From contig CM061068.1 of NCBI GenBank assembly GCA_030762895.1, forward strand, positions 38,798,783 through 38,862,782: a stretch of DNA of 64,000 nt. The letters run 5' to 3'. Within the stretch, counting starts at the first letter, position 1, and every line of letters begins with the position of its first letter. Below the pieces are notes generated by a model that was not told the DNA's origin, searched no databases, and saw nothing but the letters and a program-made list of their open reading frames with translations. The DNA comes from Sophora flavescens. Its lineage: Eukaryota > Streptophyta > Magnoliopsida > Fabales > Fabaceae. The position numbers were made by a program, and so were the translations under genes. Positions 1 through 11,007 of this stretch are shown here, piece after piece.

Positions 1-290
1 TTAACCCAGGTATACCCAGGAAGGATAATATCGGGAACAGGGTCTTTTGGAACCCTTAGGCGTTGTTTGCGAGCGGCGGGTTTGGAAACTTGGGGAGTGG
101 GATAGCCGGACTTAGAGTCAGACCCAGAGGAATCAGACCCAGGGGAAGACGACCCGAAGGAGGACGCTTCCCCTTCTCCGATGTTCAATTCCTGTGAAGG
201 AATCGAAGAGGTGGAGGGAGAACCCCCAATGGGGAAAACCTCGCGCTCAATTAGAGGCGAGGTATTTGACTCAGAGGACATGGACGAACT
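1..290 (-). CDS. Partial antisense ORF of a Tat-type gypsy element
   Basis: An ORF opens at an ATG at 290 on the minus strand and stays open to the window edge, about 96 codons. The product starts MSSSMSSESNTSPLIERE, is rich in Ser, Gly and Pro, then becomes basic (AARKQRLRVPKD) and ends near PDIILPGYTWV. It lies just inside a plus-strand 3' LTR (736-1239), so it is antisense to the element. Plant Tat-lineage gypsy elements are known to carry such an antisense ORF between pol and the 3' LTR, often in the 'putative gypsy type transposon' family. The assignment rests mainly on position and composition; the conserved part of the protein would lie outside the window. It could instead be an unrelated partial gene. 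Confidence 0.45.
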
Positions 291-735
291 CATATCTGGT
301 AAGCAGAAATTAAACTTAGAAGAACGAGGGAAAGAAGGAGACTGGGCGTACCTGAAGAATGACAGGCAGAAAAGTGATGGCGGAAACTTGGAAGACGAAG
401 GTGAAGGGCGAAGGAGGATAAGCAAGGTAGAAGGGAGTTGGAGTCGGAGGGGATATTTGTAGCTGCGGTTGATGACACGATCAACGACCCACGTTTCATC
501 AAGCCCAAAGGCGCGACTTTTGATTTTCCCCTCATTAAATGGGCCCGGAACTCTAGGGTTTCTTACCTAAAGCGTGCCGCAGAAGTATTAGGGGGAATGA
601 TTGCCTTCTCTGACAAAGAGGAAAGATTTGATTGAAGTGACAGCTGGGAATGCGGAAGTGCGTGTGGCCGAAGAATAAGCTCGGTTTAATACTTATCAGC
701 TCTTTCTCTTATTTAAGCTCGGAGCTCGGGGGGCT

Positions 736-1239
736 TGTGTATTGGCCGAAGATATAAGGCCAAGGATTGTCAACACGACCGAGCTCACTCTCGTGAGTGG
801 GCCGTGACCCGAACTCCCATAGAGCCGAAGACCTGTTGATACACTTGACACCCGAGGATAACTACTCGGCCTTATTCCACACCAGACCACGAATGAAGAT
901 ATCTCGGCCCCGAGCTATCCAGTAAGAATCGACCGGGGCCGAATATCTCGCTGGTCCAAATATCTCTCCGTATAACTCGGAGCCTTATCCATATCAATGT
1001 CTAACAGCAATAACCATCCGATCCTAACAAATAGGATCTCAGTAACCGTCTTACTCGAACGGTTGCACTGAAAATATCTATAAAAAGGGGCTCAACCCCC
1101 TCACTTAGAACTACGTTTGCTTTGATTCCCATTTGGATACGTAGGAGCAGAATTCACATTCTGTCAAGCTAATTCCAAAACAACCCCACTAGACTTTCTC
1201 CGGCCGAGTATCTCCCATCTGAGATATTTGGACGGAACA
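736..1239 (+). repeat. Probable 3' LTR of a Ty3/gypsy (Tat-like) retrotransposon
   Basis: A 504-bp segment begins TGTGTATTGGCCG directly after a G-run (CGGGGGGCT, polypurine-tract-like) and ends ACGGAACA, giving the TGT...ACA ends expected of an LTR. It holds a TATA box (1079-1086) and the downstream GATACGTAGGAGC block seen in several plant gypsy LTRs. The body is rich in CTCGG/CCGAG words. The 5' partner lies outside the window, so the left border is set only by the polypurine tract. Confidence 0.5.
1079..1086 (+). promoter_or_regulatory. LTR TATA box
   Basis: TATAAAAA followed by GGGGCTCAACC lies in the middle of the gypsy LTR on the same strand. This is the expected position for the U3/R boundary promoter of the retrotransposon. 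Confidence 0.45.
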
Positions 1240-2557
1240 AATACTAACATGGAAATGTTGTATGTGCCCAAAAACAAAAGTTCATGCTAATAAGTGCCAT
1301 GAGAATATGGCAACGTTACAAGTCTTAAAGGAATAATTTTGCCGTCCTTATGGTGCAATAGGGAACATTATACTGGCAAACCTATCAATACTGATATTTA
1401 CAAGCATTACAGTTCAAAAAGCAAGAAAAAATAAGTTATGAATAATTACCAATAGTAACAACGTGAGAGGAAAAAAAAACAAAGAAACAAAGCATGACGC
1501 ATGCAAAAATCCTGAATTTTACTATTGTTCCGAGGTTTTTTATTTGGTAAATTATTTGAGAAATTTGAGATTCGTTAATAATGATTAATTAATCTGAATC
1601 AGTATATTTCTTTTATGAATTTTAAAGTTGGGTTGTAACAAATTTTACCACACCGCGCGCCTCCACCATGTATATATGTTGAGTTGTTAAGTCGTTGAGT
1701 TTAATGATTTTTCCCTTCTCATTGTTGAGTTGTTGAGTTTTGATTTTCTTTTTGGCTTTTTAGGCCACCACCAAACCAACCAGAGGTGCCATCACTATCA
1801 GGTATTTTTTCACTGATTGAATGATATTTTATTTTTATGAAAATGTCAATTTTTATTTAGGAAATTGTTTTTGAACTTTTCTGATTTGGGAATATTTATG
1901 TTTTGTATTTTTTGATTTGTTTGTTTTGAGTTTGGGTTGCTGTTGGAATTAAATATTGTATGACCTTTTTAGTGGGTTATCATCCTTATTCATTATTGAT
2001 GCAATTTAATTTCAAGAATAAAATTATGTAGTTAAAACAATGAATTAATTAGCAATTTAATTAATTAAGGAGTAAGTAAGCGCACTCTAAGTATGTGAGT
2101 AAGTGATAAAAGAATTCCATCGATCCCGAATACCTGTAGCACTATAATATCATTGGTGCAACAATTCCTCGTGGTTATGCTGAAATGTGATAGAAAGTGA
2201 TGTCTAAGTAAGTATCATTGTGCGGAAGAGAGAAAAAATTGTGTGATACATATAACGAATTTAGAAAAAATTATCACAGTAAAGTAATCAATATATTTAA
2301 ATCAATTTGAATAAGTAAATACTAATTTACTTACTAATACTTTTACATAAAAAATAATATATATCACATTTTTTGTCCCGTATACCTAGGACAATGTGAT
2401 AGTGATTCCGGTACAAGCTTGTGATGATTCAGAATTAATGATTGAAAAGGAAAATAAATTCTAGTTAAATAATTAAATAAATTATTTGATACTTAAAATT
2501 AAATAATACTATGATCAAATAAATCATAAGTCTCACAAGTGTCAATTTGTAGTTGGC
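1240..2557. other. AT-rich intergenic DNA, no gene seen
   Basis: No ORF or terminal repeat is supported here. A 38-nt stretch at 1764-1801 is bounded by TTTTTAG and GTATTT and could be a relic exon (reading PPPNQPEVPSLS), but nothing around it joins to it. Confidence 0.5.
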
Positions 2558-2574
2558 ACTTATATAATAGGTGT

Positions 2575-2703
2575 GGGAGCAGTGATAAGGTGGTCAATGT
2601 GGTTTGGGGGAGGGATATATGGTTTGGGGTGATAAGGAGGTCATGGGTTCAACTCCCTCCACTAACATAACACACTAATTACTAACATTTACCTATAAAA
2701 AAA
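2575..2703 (+). mobile_element. SINE with perfect 17-bp target duplication
   Basis: A 129-bp element with a Pol III B-box-like word (GGGTTCAACTCCC, about 2645) ends TTTACCTATAAAAAAA. It is flanked by identical 17-bp copies of ACTTATATAATAGGTGT at 2558-2574 and 2704-2720. The tail and the ACTAACAT words before it match the SINE at 47644-47789, so both belong to one tRNA-derived family. Long target duplications and an A-rich tail indicate LINE-mediated insertion. Confidence 0.65.
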
Positions 2704-2720
2704 ACTTATATAATAGGTGT

Positions 2721-3657
2721 TAAGTCTCACAAGACATAAAGACAATATAATTAAATAAAAAAATTAAATAAATAATATTCAAGTAATTAATTAAGTAAGT
2801 CATCACTTATAACATGTGTTAAAAATCATAATAAAAAAAAAGTTAATTTTCAATAAAATTTTAAAATAGGTAGTATAAAATAGTTTACAAATTAATTTTA
2901 TATAATAATAAAAAATATCAAAAAAATTAATAATAAAATTAGATATATGTAAATAACTAAATACTTACCTAACATTTAATATAAAATGAAATAAATAATA
3001 AATAAAGATTTAATAGAGATTTATTTTTTAGACGAATATTTTATGTATGATAGTTGCTTACATGTTTTAATTGTTTGTCAACAATATCAAATTTTATAAT
3101 TAAGATGTCTCTGTGGTTTATAATATTATTTTATTTTATAGTATAATTAAAACATACTTGAGACTGATGGTTTCTTATAGCTGTGGACAAAAAGAAATAC
3201 CCAACCGTAACCCGTTAAATCCGAATGAAAAAACGTTATTGCGGTTGGGTTATAAAGGATACCGGGTTCAAATATGAAAGAAAAGAGTTTAGGGTGGTTT
3301 TATTCCGGAGGGTTCGGTTTTGTAAAATTGAATCCAACGATACCAAACCCTCCCGAAAATCAACCTAAATTCAAACGGTCACTTATTGCTTTATAGCTGT
3401 GCCCCATCAGTCATTAATGCACACCTGCTTTCTTGACCATTCACACCGCCTCTCTATTGTCGTGTCTACTGCCACAGAGTCATTTCTGGGACTCACACTA
3501 ACAATAAAGTTAATTAATTAAGTTTATTTTTTCAAAATATACAATAACGTAAATCAAGTCATTTACTCTCACAAATTAAACATAATCAATCAATAACAAT
3601 GAATAAAGTTCATTTACTCTCACAAATTAAACACAATTCATTTACATTTTACACTTT
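2721..3657. other. AT-rich intergenic DNA
   Basis: No gene is visible. A somewhat GC-richer patch around 3190-3370 carries repeated CCCAACC/GGTTGGG words, and 3550-3640 contains a short direct repeat (CATTTACTCTCACAAATTAA at two places). The left end of the PIF element begins at 3658. Confidence 0.5.
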
Positions 3658-4189
3658 GGGTGTGTTTGTATAAACAACTTAACTAAGCACTTATAGCATA
3701 AAATCTTATTGCATGAGAACTTATGTCATAAGCACTTGAATTCAATAAGTCATGTGCGTTTGGATGCATATTTCCAAAAACACTTATATAAAATTAAGGC
3801 GTTTGGATACATTATTATATAAGTGCTTATGGACATTTTTTTATAAAATTACAATAAAAATGTAATTTTAACAAACAATTTGATTGCTTCAACAAAAAAA
3901 ACCAAATAATTTGAAGTATTGGTTTTTTTAAAGTTAATCTCAAAACATATTTATGATAAATTTTTTAGATGTTAATTTAAAAAATAATATGTTTCGTTTT
4001 GATAGAAAATAGAATATTGTTCAAACATACCAAACAAGTTGCATTAGTACCATAAGTTTGAGGTACAACCATCAAACTAGAATATTGTTCAAAAATACCA
4101 TCAAGTTGCATTAGTACCATAAGTTTGAGGTACAACCATCAAACTAAAATATTGTTCAAAAATACCAAACAAGTTGCAAGATAATTAAA

Positions 4190-5518
4190 CTAGATAAATC
4201 CAGGCATCTGGTTTCTAATGGTGTCTCTGACTTGCTCCATTTGCCTAACACTTTGTTGATTTGGTTCCTCCCATGTGACTTTTTCTGGTGTAGTTTCATG
4301 TACATCCCTATTATACTCTAATTCAACATTCTCGTCAAATAAAAGAAATTAAATTCTTTATCACCTATGTCATTCCTTCTTATGAAGTTGTGCAAAGCCA
4401 TACAAGAAACAATTATGTGAGTCGCAGTTTTCATTGGGAACGGAGGCATGTTGCCTAGTATCTTCCATCTAGCTTTGCAACACCCAAATGATCGTTTGAT
4501 CGTGCTTCGGAGGCTAGAATGAAAATAATTGAACACTTCATTTCTTCCTCTAGCTCTCGGCCCTATTCTAAAATGAGGGAGATGATACCTAGTGATTTTG
4601 TACGGTCCCAAGTAGCCCATAAAGTTAGGATAACCAGCATCAACAAGATAATATTTACCTGAAAATAAGGTATACAATAATTTAATATGTATTCATAATG
4701 GTGAAAAAATTTAAAAATATATATATATACAATTCATGAACCTGTAGGAGGATGTGGAAAATGCAACTCAGCCTCACATAAAGCTTCCATAAAGATTCTA
4801 GTATCATGTACTGAACCCTCCCATCATGCTAGCACAAAAGTAAAGCATATATTGAAATCACAAGCAACCATTACATTAGTTGTTGTATACCCTTTTCTGC
4901 AAGTGTACGAAATTTGATTTTCAGCAGGGACTATAAGCTTCACATGAGTGCCATCTATAGCACCAATGCAATACTTAAAGTAAGGATTATATCGGTCATC
5001 ATTGCTAATATGATGAGGAATGTCTCTAAAGGTTGGGTCAACAGGCTTTACAATATCCCTGGAAAGTGTAAGTACCGCCTTCAGAACACGATGGAATTGT
5101 CTGGAAATAGTATCTCCAGAATGTTGAAATCTCTCCTCCGCATTACGAATTGAACCTGGTTGTCCTAACACATATAAGAAAAGATCAACTTGTTCATGAA
5201 TACCCATGCCCCTTGTTGGTTTTAGACCATGATTCTGCAAAACATTACACAAGTGCAAAAACACTTTTTTTTCATCCTGAATTGTTGATAACAACGAACC
5301 CCATGTCCATTGATAATCTCTTGAACCTATACATGACCTGTCAATGCAGAAGTCCTACATGGCCTCTTTCCCACATGATTCAAGAACCACTGTGCAACAT
5401 GAATTACCATCGACAACAATACATTTCTTTTCTTCCTGCTTCGTGATAAATGACTATAATCACATGAATCATCACTATCTAACCCAGAATCAGTATCATT
5501 TGTACTAGTAGTAGACAT
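4190..5518 (-). pseudogene. PIF/Harbinger transposase (DDE_Tnp_4), disabled
   Basis: The ATG at 5518 opens an acidic N-terminus (MSTTSTNDTDSGLD) leading to the conserved PCRTSALTG. The first catalytic Asp is in CIGAIDGTHV. A short intron ends just before GKYYLVDAGYPN, which holds the second Asp. The third acidic residue, expected in the ERSFG motif 47 residues after the second Asp, is Lys here (TIKRSFG; codon 4495-4497), a G-to-A change. Other lesions are TAG at 5327-5329, a 1-bp deletion in an A-run near 5270, TGA at 4824-4826 where Gly is usual, and a frameshift near 4335. The C-terminal frame closes at 4190. The family cuts and pastes the element using ORF1 as partner; this copy cannot. 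Confidence 0.88.
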
Positions 5519-5748
5519 CCTGTGCAATTTCCAAATATAAAGATAACATCATAATCATAAAAAGAAATGCATATAAACTATTAACAACATTTAATAACTT
5601 GATAAGTCAATTTTATATGCATAAGCTCACCTAACAACGCATAGCAAATCCAAATCAAATAAAAATAAAACAAGTCTAGGCTTAAAATAAAGAAATTAAA
5701 CAGACCGGGAAACAACTACAAAGTCAAAGCTAGTACATAATTGATAAT

Positions 5749-6760
5749 TCAAAGACAAGCGACATCAGCCAAAGTGTGGCTCTTGATCCAATTAAGCTGA
5801 AGGACAGGGTCATTCATTAGAACAAAGGCCTCCCTATTTGACTTGCGGTTCATTAGTCTAATACCTATTATATGAGTCTCCCCTCCATACTCCAACCCCA
5901 ACAATTGTTTAAGCATATCCATGCATTCAGCAAGTGTAGGAACATTGCTAACAATGGCACTAGTAGCAGAATTTTCAGTGTTCAAACTTTCAATTATGCG
6001 ATCGAATTGCTCACACATTCGATGCCCAACACTACCTCTCTTGTTATCTCTCCCACCCCTTTTCCTCTTGGACCTTTGACTAGAAGGACTTGGATCAATT
6101 GTGAGGTCTTCAATCCCCTCATATTCTTCCTCAACACCACGCTCCTCGGTCATTAGTGCATACCTTTCATTACTATTTTTTCTTGCTTCTTCCTCTGGGT
6201 CTTGAGATGGTGCATATGCACCAGTACCAATAGCCACAGTATCCTTAAAAAGGATCTCCATTTCATTCAAATTTCTTAGACCTTCCTTTCTGAACTTTGC
6301 AAACTCGGGATAAACCTAAGATAAAAGTATTTCAAATCAGTAAATACTTTAAACATATAAATAAATGTATAAATATATAATTACATCAAGGATATCAAAT
6401 TACCTTAATCTTTTCATCCCACCAAGAATCGTGAGCAGACAATTGTCCCCTTATCGTGATCCATTCCAAGACCCGGTCTCCGATCTTGAGTTTTTCCCAC
6501 GTCCGCCACTCTTTTCTCAAAATATCCCATTTATTTTTCATTTGCTTTTGCTCATAACATAACCCTGTTTGTTCATTAAAACTCTTGATCAAGTTTGCCC
6601 ACCCCGCTTTGTTAAAGTGAGCGTGTGGCCTATTCCCAGCCGGTACTTGTTCAATACAACACTTAAGAAATAATTCATTATTTTTTTCATTCCAATCTAA
6701 CTTGGGTCGTTTTCCATTACCACTACCATTTCCATTCCCTTCAACTGGGTTTGAAGACAT
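5749..6760 (-). CDS. PIF/Harbinger ORF1, Myb/SANT-like DNA-binding protein
   Basis: Two exons, 6760-6404 and 6315-5749, are joined by an 88-bp GT-AG intron and read without a stop. The ATG at 6760 is preferred over one at 6793 because the conserved region starts right after it. Exon 1 has a Gly/Asn-rich leader, then the Myb_DNA-bind_3-type trihelix fold with its spaced tryptophans (LDWNEKNNELFLKCC, KAGWANL, KNKWDILRKEWRTWEKL). Exon 2 has an acidic linker, a basic patch (RSKRKRGGRDNKRG, a likely nuclear signal) and a helical C-terminus. The family protein binds subterminal DNA and recruits the transposase, encoded just downstream on the same strand. Confidence 0.8.
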
Positions 6761-7440
6761 CTTAGAGGCAATTCTAACACAATATAAATACACAGCATTA
6801 AGAAGATCATCTAACAGGGGGAGCTAATAGCTGTGGTGTGGGCTATATAATTTATCATGGTAACCAAACACCAAATTAAAAACTATGCACGATGCAAGTT
6901 TATGTGATGCTCATTTCATTGAATAGAACAATCTAGTATTTTCTCACATGCATGGCCTTGCAAAGCTGCTGATGAGGAAATGGTATTTCTTTGTTAAGTC
7001 ATAGAACATAATTATAAGCAAAGCATGACAACACTGATAACAACAGTATGATCCTACTACCACATAGCAAATCAACTTGCCAAACCAATTCACCAACAAC
7101 ACAGTTGCAATTAATCAACTAAAGAAAACAGGGCATTAAATGACAGATTAGAAAATTATAAAAATGAAAATTAAGAAGATTAACAACAGCTAACAGATTA
7201 AGAAGATTAATAGTAAATTAGAAAGAAGAACCAACACATTAAGAAGATTAACAACAGCTAACAGCATAAATCAGTTACACCAACAGATCAAGAAGATTAC
7301 CGACAACAATACATCAACAGCAAAACATCGAAATCAACTCAGGGCAAGTTTTGTTAACAAACAGATCATCTAACATCATAAATCAGTTTTGTTAACCCTA
7401 AACCCTAAGAACAAAATCATTAAGATAGTAACAAAGGGGG

Positions 7441-7615
7441 GAAAGGAGATGGGGGATGGCAGAGGGGAAATGGAGAAGGGGAAAGGGAGATACAGGGAAG
7501 GGAGAAGGGAAAGGGAGAGGGGAAATGGAGATTCAGGGAAAGGGAGAAGGGAGAAGGGAAAGGGAAAGAGAGAAGGGAGAAGGGAGAAGGGAAAGGGAAA
7601 GGGAAAGAGAGATAC
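7441..7615 (+). repeat. GA-rich purine tract
   Basis: About 175 bp of nearly pure GGGAAA/GAGAAGG sequence on the + strand lies upstream of the Harbinger ORF1. Long ORFs on both strands here are products of composition only. Confidence 0.85.
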
Positions 7616-7645
7616 CTTCATGGGTGGCAGTGCTCAACGGATCTC

Positions 7646-7735
7646 GCGGGCGGAAGGCGGAGCTCGGAGGAAGGCGGAGCTCACTGACGGAAGGCGGAGC
7701 TCGGAGTGTGGAAGGCGAAGCTCGGAGGCTGTGCT
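7646..7735 (+). repeat. Short tandem repeat, GGAAGGCGGAGCTC unit
   Basis: The unit GGAAGGCGGAGCTC and variants recur four to five times with short spacers, in the GC-richest part of the Harbinger subterminal region. It may be a transposase or ORF1 binding array, by analogy with the subterminal repeats of other DNA transposons. Confidence 0.6.
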
Positions 7736-8273
7736 AGCTAGGGCTCGGAGGTCGTACTGGTTAACAAAGAAGAATGAGGGATATCTCTGATCGAAGGAGT
7801 AGAAGAAAAGGAAAAAAGAAAGAAAAATGAAGAATTGTAGGAGCCAGGAATCGAAGACTGAAAACTTCGGTGAATTGCTCTGCATAAGAGCTTTTGTAAA
7901 TTTTCATAAGCTTGTTCCAGTGACTTATGAAAATAAGGTTAAAACAACTTATGGAATGCTATAAGTTCTTTTGATAAGTTGTGTCAAACACATCGCATAA
8001 GAACTTATGACATAAGATAAGTCATAAGGAGCTTAAATAAGCTCTCCCAAACGCCCCCTTACTAGTCGCCCCCCTCTCTCACCATGTTCATCGTCTCTCT
8101 GACTCTCACCCTCGCCGACAACGATGAATAAGAAGAATACGACGACAAGGTGATCGTAGACGATGGTGCCCAAGATGACAACGCCAGGGTCGAGATCTAC
8201 CCAAGCTAATGATAACAGCCCCGAGATCTTCTCAAAGCGATTAAAACGACATCAGATCTGATCAAGGTGATGA

Positions 8274-9650
8274 TGAGTGTGATTTCACCTCATATTTCAT
8301 GTACATTTTTGCATGCATTTTCATATAGTTTAGGCAATTTATATTTGATTTTCGTTATTTTTTACCTTGGAATGGGTGAGGCAGTTTTGTGGTGTTGTTT
8401 TGCAGAAATTAAGGATAAAATGTTCAGAATCAACCATGATGAAGCTTGGATGAAGATAGAGCTTGAAAAGTGAAGAAAATGTACCAAACAGAGCCCATCA
8501 CGGCCTAGCCGTGATGCCCATCACGGCCGTGACATGTTAACTGAGCCAGACCCCTTCTAGGCAGAATCTGTCACGGCCAGGCCGTGATGCCCATCACGGT
8601 CGTGACAGACCATTTGGTGAAGCAACGTTCAAGGCAAAAGCTATCACGACCTAGCCGTGATGAGCATCACGGCCGTGATAAATCAAAATTGAAAGCGCGC
8701 CCTTGGCAGAACCCGTCATGTCCTGGCCGTGATGGTCATCACGGTCGTGACGCGTGCCTAATTTATAAATAGGCATCTGGGCAGAACAGAAAAAGAAGAC
8801 TTTTTACCCTAGAGAACTTTGAACCCTAAAAAGACATCTTCTCCGAGCCAGGGGCGGCTGTGGAAAGCATCCATGGAGTTCCTTCTCTCCCTTGTTCTTA
8901 TTTCTTTTAGTTTGGCTTTCTCTATGACTATGAGTAGCTAAATTCCCTTTTTGTTGGGATTATATGCAGCTAAACCGAATCTCATGTATTTGCTTTGATC
9001 TATTAATCTATGTTTATGCTTCGTTATTAGTGTTTGATTTCTATACTTAATGCTTTTTGTGGTTTGATCACCCATGAATTGTTCTGAGAATTGATTTGCA
9101 ATTGGGAAGTTCTTATCATTTCTTGATCTGAAATCAATCACCTAGTAAACCTTGCATCTAGGGATGGATTTTGGTTTATTAGTAATCGTGTAATCCCTAC
9201 TCTTAATGCAAATTCATTAGTTAAACCACCTAAGGAATTAGGGTTTAATTAGGGGATTTAGGCTCTTGTTATCTAAGGAATTAGGACTTGAGTAATCTTG
9301 TGGATTGATTTTAATATTTGAAGCATAAATTGGATTGGTGGGCTTAGTATTGCATGAGGTAAAGGTTTAGTGAAGTTTAATCCCAGCATCTTTCATCATA
9401 TTCAAAGAAACCCCTTTTTTGCATTCCAAGTGTTTGATAGAAATCCTAAAAGAACTTGCTCATTTTATTTTGTTTATTTTAACTCTTGTTGGGCTTGGTA
9501 TTTAATATTGAGCTCCCTTCCATCCAAACGATCGTCTAGATAGTAGTCCAATTTGTGAAGTGGTACTTGTCCGCGATCCCTGAGAACGATATCCGGTCTC
9601 ACTACCGTATTACTTGTACGACTAGGTATACTTGCCTAGATTCGTCAACG
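8274..9650 (+). mobile_element. Solo LTR of a Ty3/gypsy retrotransposon
   Basis: A 1,377-bp segment is flanked on both sides by the 8-bp word GGTGATGA (8266-8273 and 9651-9658) and begins TGAGTGTGATTT. Near its right end lies GCGATCCCTGAGAACGATAT followed by TTACTTGTACGACT, a block typical of the 3' part of Athila-like gypsy LTRs. A TATAAATAGG box at about 8763 and the repeat block at 8497-8751 lie in its first half. No internal region or second LTR adjoins it, so it is a solo LTR left by recombination. The right end is not a clean CA, so the terminal bases are uncertain. Confidence 0.6.
8497..8751 (+). repeat. Four 73-bp tandem repeats with palindromic cores
   Basis: Four copies of a 37-bp core start at 8497, 8570, 8643 and 8715 (spacing 73, 73, 72). 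Each core has two back-to-back inverted repeats of the form TCACGGCC..GGCCGTGA, so each can fold as two hairpins or bind a dimer twice. Between cores lie about 36 bp of unrelated sequence, some of it shared (GGCAGAA). The block sits just upstream of the LTR TATA box. Confidence 0.85.
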
Positions 9651-9658
9651 GGTGATGA

Positions 9659-10423
9659 TGGTGCTGCTGTCTTCAAGGAAGAAGTGGTTGTACTCGTACG
9701 AGTTCTTTGGATTTTTAGAAAGTTTGATGTGTATCTGTTTGAAGTTTTGATTTTTCTGGGTTTTTTATGATTCTGTTGAAAGTTTGGATTTTTATGTGTT
9801 TGGTTCTTTCTGATTCTCACCTCCTCCTCTTGCAATTTCTTTATCATTTTTTTTATCTAAAACCGTCGAAACCCACCCGCCGGAACCGCCATCCGACGGA
9901 ACTGAAACCTGCTTAATCCGATGAGGCAAACGGATGGTAATAGGTCTTATATATAGATGGTCGGTTTGGTTCGGTTTGGGCATTTTGGCCCAAATCCGAC
10001 CGATGTCCACCCCTAGTTTCTTAATTGTGTGCTTGATTTTTTTTCTTCTAATAATGTCAATGTTTATGCAAAATATCCCTTTTACTTAAAGTATTATTTT
10101 CTTAGAGTATAATTAATACGTAATTGATAAAAACCGTAGTTTCCCGTTCAAGGTTCAATATTATTGAGCATGTGTGCTTGTGGTCATGGTATCGCTCATT
10201 TTGTTGAATCTTGAATTGTCCAATTGGGACAGTTTGGGAAGAAACTTTTTCTCCACTAATATACTAGTTACTCGATGATTCTCATTTGTGAAATAGTTGA
10301 TTAAATTTCGGGTCGAAGCATTTTCTTTTGTTCTCTAGGTCCATACTTGATTATGGTAGCTTACCGTGGTCAAGTCGTGTACTTGTTGATGAGAGGTTGA
10401 GACAGACAGTGGTGAGCTAAAGT

Positions 10424-10424
<1 letters not shown>
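9659..10424. other. Intergenic DNA, no gene seen
   Basis: This continues the sequence interrupted by the solo LTR. A GC-richer patch at 9870-10015 (CCGACGGA, repeated GGTTCGGTTTGG, ending GTCCACCCCTAG) looks like the edge of a diverged DNA transposon, but I find no matching partner end. Confidence 0.4.

Positions 10425-10426
<2 letters not shown>

Positions 10427-10488
<62 letters not shown>
10427..10488. repeat. (TA)n microsatellite
   Basis: About 31 uninterrupted TA dinucleotides lie between plain intergenic DNA and the truncated CACTA element. The array may mark its left breakpoint. Confidence 0.95.
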
Positions 10489-10491
<3 letters not shown>

Positions 10492-10524
10492 TAATACATA
10501 TTGATTGTAATGTATTGATCGCAG

Positions 10525-11007
10525 GCGGAGTACAATGCCAGGTTTAGTCTGGTAGCATCTGAGGCTGCCTCCTGCTCTGGTGCCTCAGATCCTTCTCAGC
10601 TGGACCCCACCGAGGTTGAGCAACTACAGACCCATGCCTGGATGGATGTGGCGGGCAGGAAGAACAAGGGATGGATTTACGGTACTGCGACCCTAGCCAA
10701 GTCGATTCGTCGGGGGTCGACGCCGAGCTTGACCATTAGGGAGCCTACATCCTCCGGCTCACAGGACACGGAGGAGGTGCAGCGGCTAAGGCAGGAGGTG
10801 CAGCAACAGAGGGAGACGAGCGAGCACATCATGCAGCAGATAGAGACATTCTCTACGGTCATAACCGCTGTGCTCGATTTCCTCCCACCAGACATGCGCA
10901 GCGCTCTGCAGGGGGTCCTCCATGCCACCCAGCCCCAACCCCCCACTACAACTACTGATCCACCACCGCAGACTCATGATGACAGATATTATGGTGATGG
11001 ATATTAG
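10525..11007 (+). pseudogene. C-terminal exon of a CACTA Transposase_24-type protein
   Basis: After an acceptor GATCGCAG at 10524, a 483-nt frame starts AEYNARFSLVASEAA and runs to TAG at 11005-11007. It contains DPTEVEQLQTHAWMDVAGR and KNKGWIYGTATLA, which match the conserved end of plant Ptta/En/Spm (Transposase_24) proteins. A helical Gln/Glu-rich stretch (VQRLRQEVQQQRETSEHIMQ) likely forms a coiled coil, and the tail is Pro/Thr rich. In CACTA elements this is the second, DNA-binding protein. It is GC-rich and free of stops, but upstream exons are missing, so it is a fragment. Confidence 0.75.

Larger units (their letters stand above)
3658..8058 (-). mobile_element. PIF/Harbinger DNA transposon
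   Basis: The left end starts GGGTGTGTTTG and the right end, on the other strand, starts GGGGGCGTTTG. Both continue into AT-rich subterminal DNA full of CTTAT/ATAAG words. The flanks are TTT (3655-3657) and TTA (8059-8061), consistent with the 3-bp TWA target of PIF elements after one mutation. Inside, both reading in the minus direction, lie the usual two genes: a Myb/SANT-like ORF1 and a DDE transposase. The transposase carries several lesions, so the element is not autonomous, but ORF1 looks intact. Confidence 0.8.

Noticed and set aside
1764..1801. A 38-nt exon-like stretch with both splice borders
   Set aside because: Chance matches to AG...GT are frequent in AT-rich DNA and no partner exon was found.
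7389..7885. Overlapping ORFs on both strands in the GA-rich tract
   Set aside because: All are caused by the purine/pyrimidine bias of the repeat and contain no domain.
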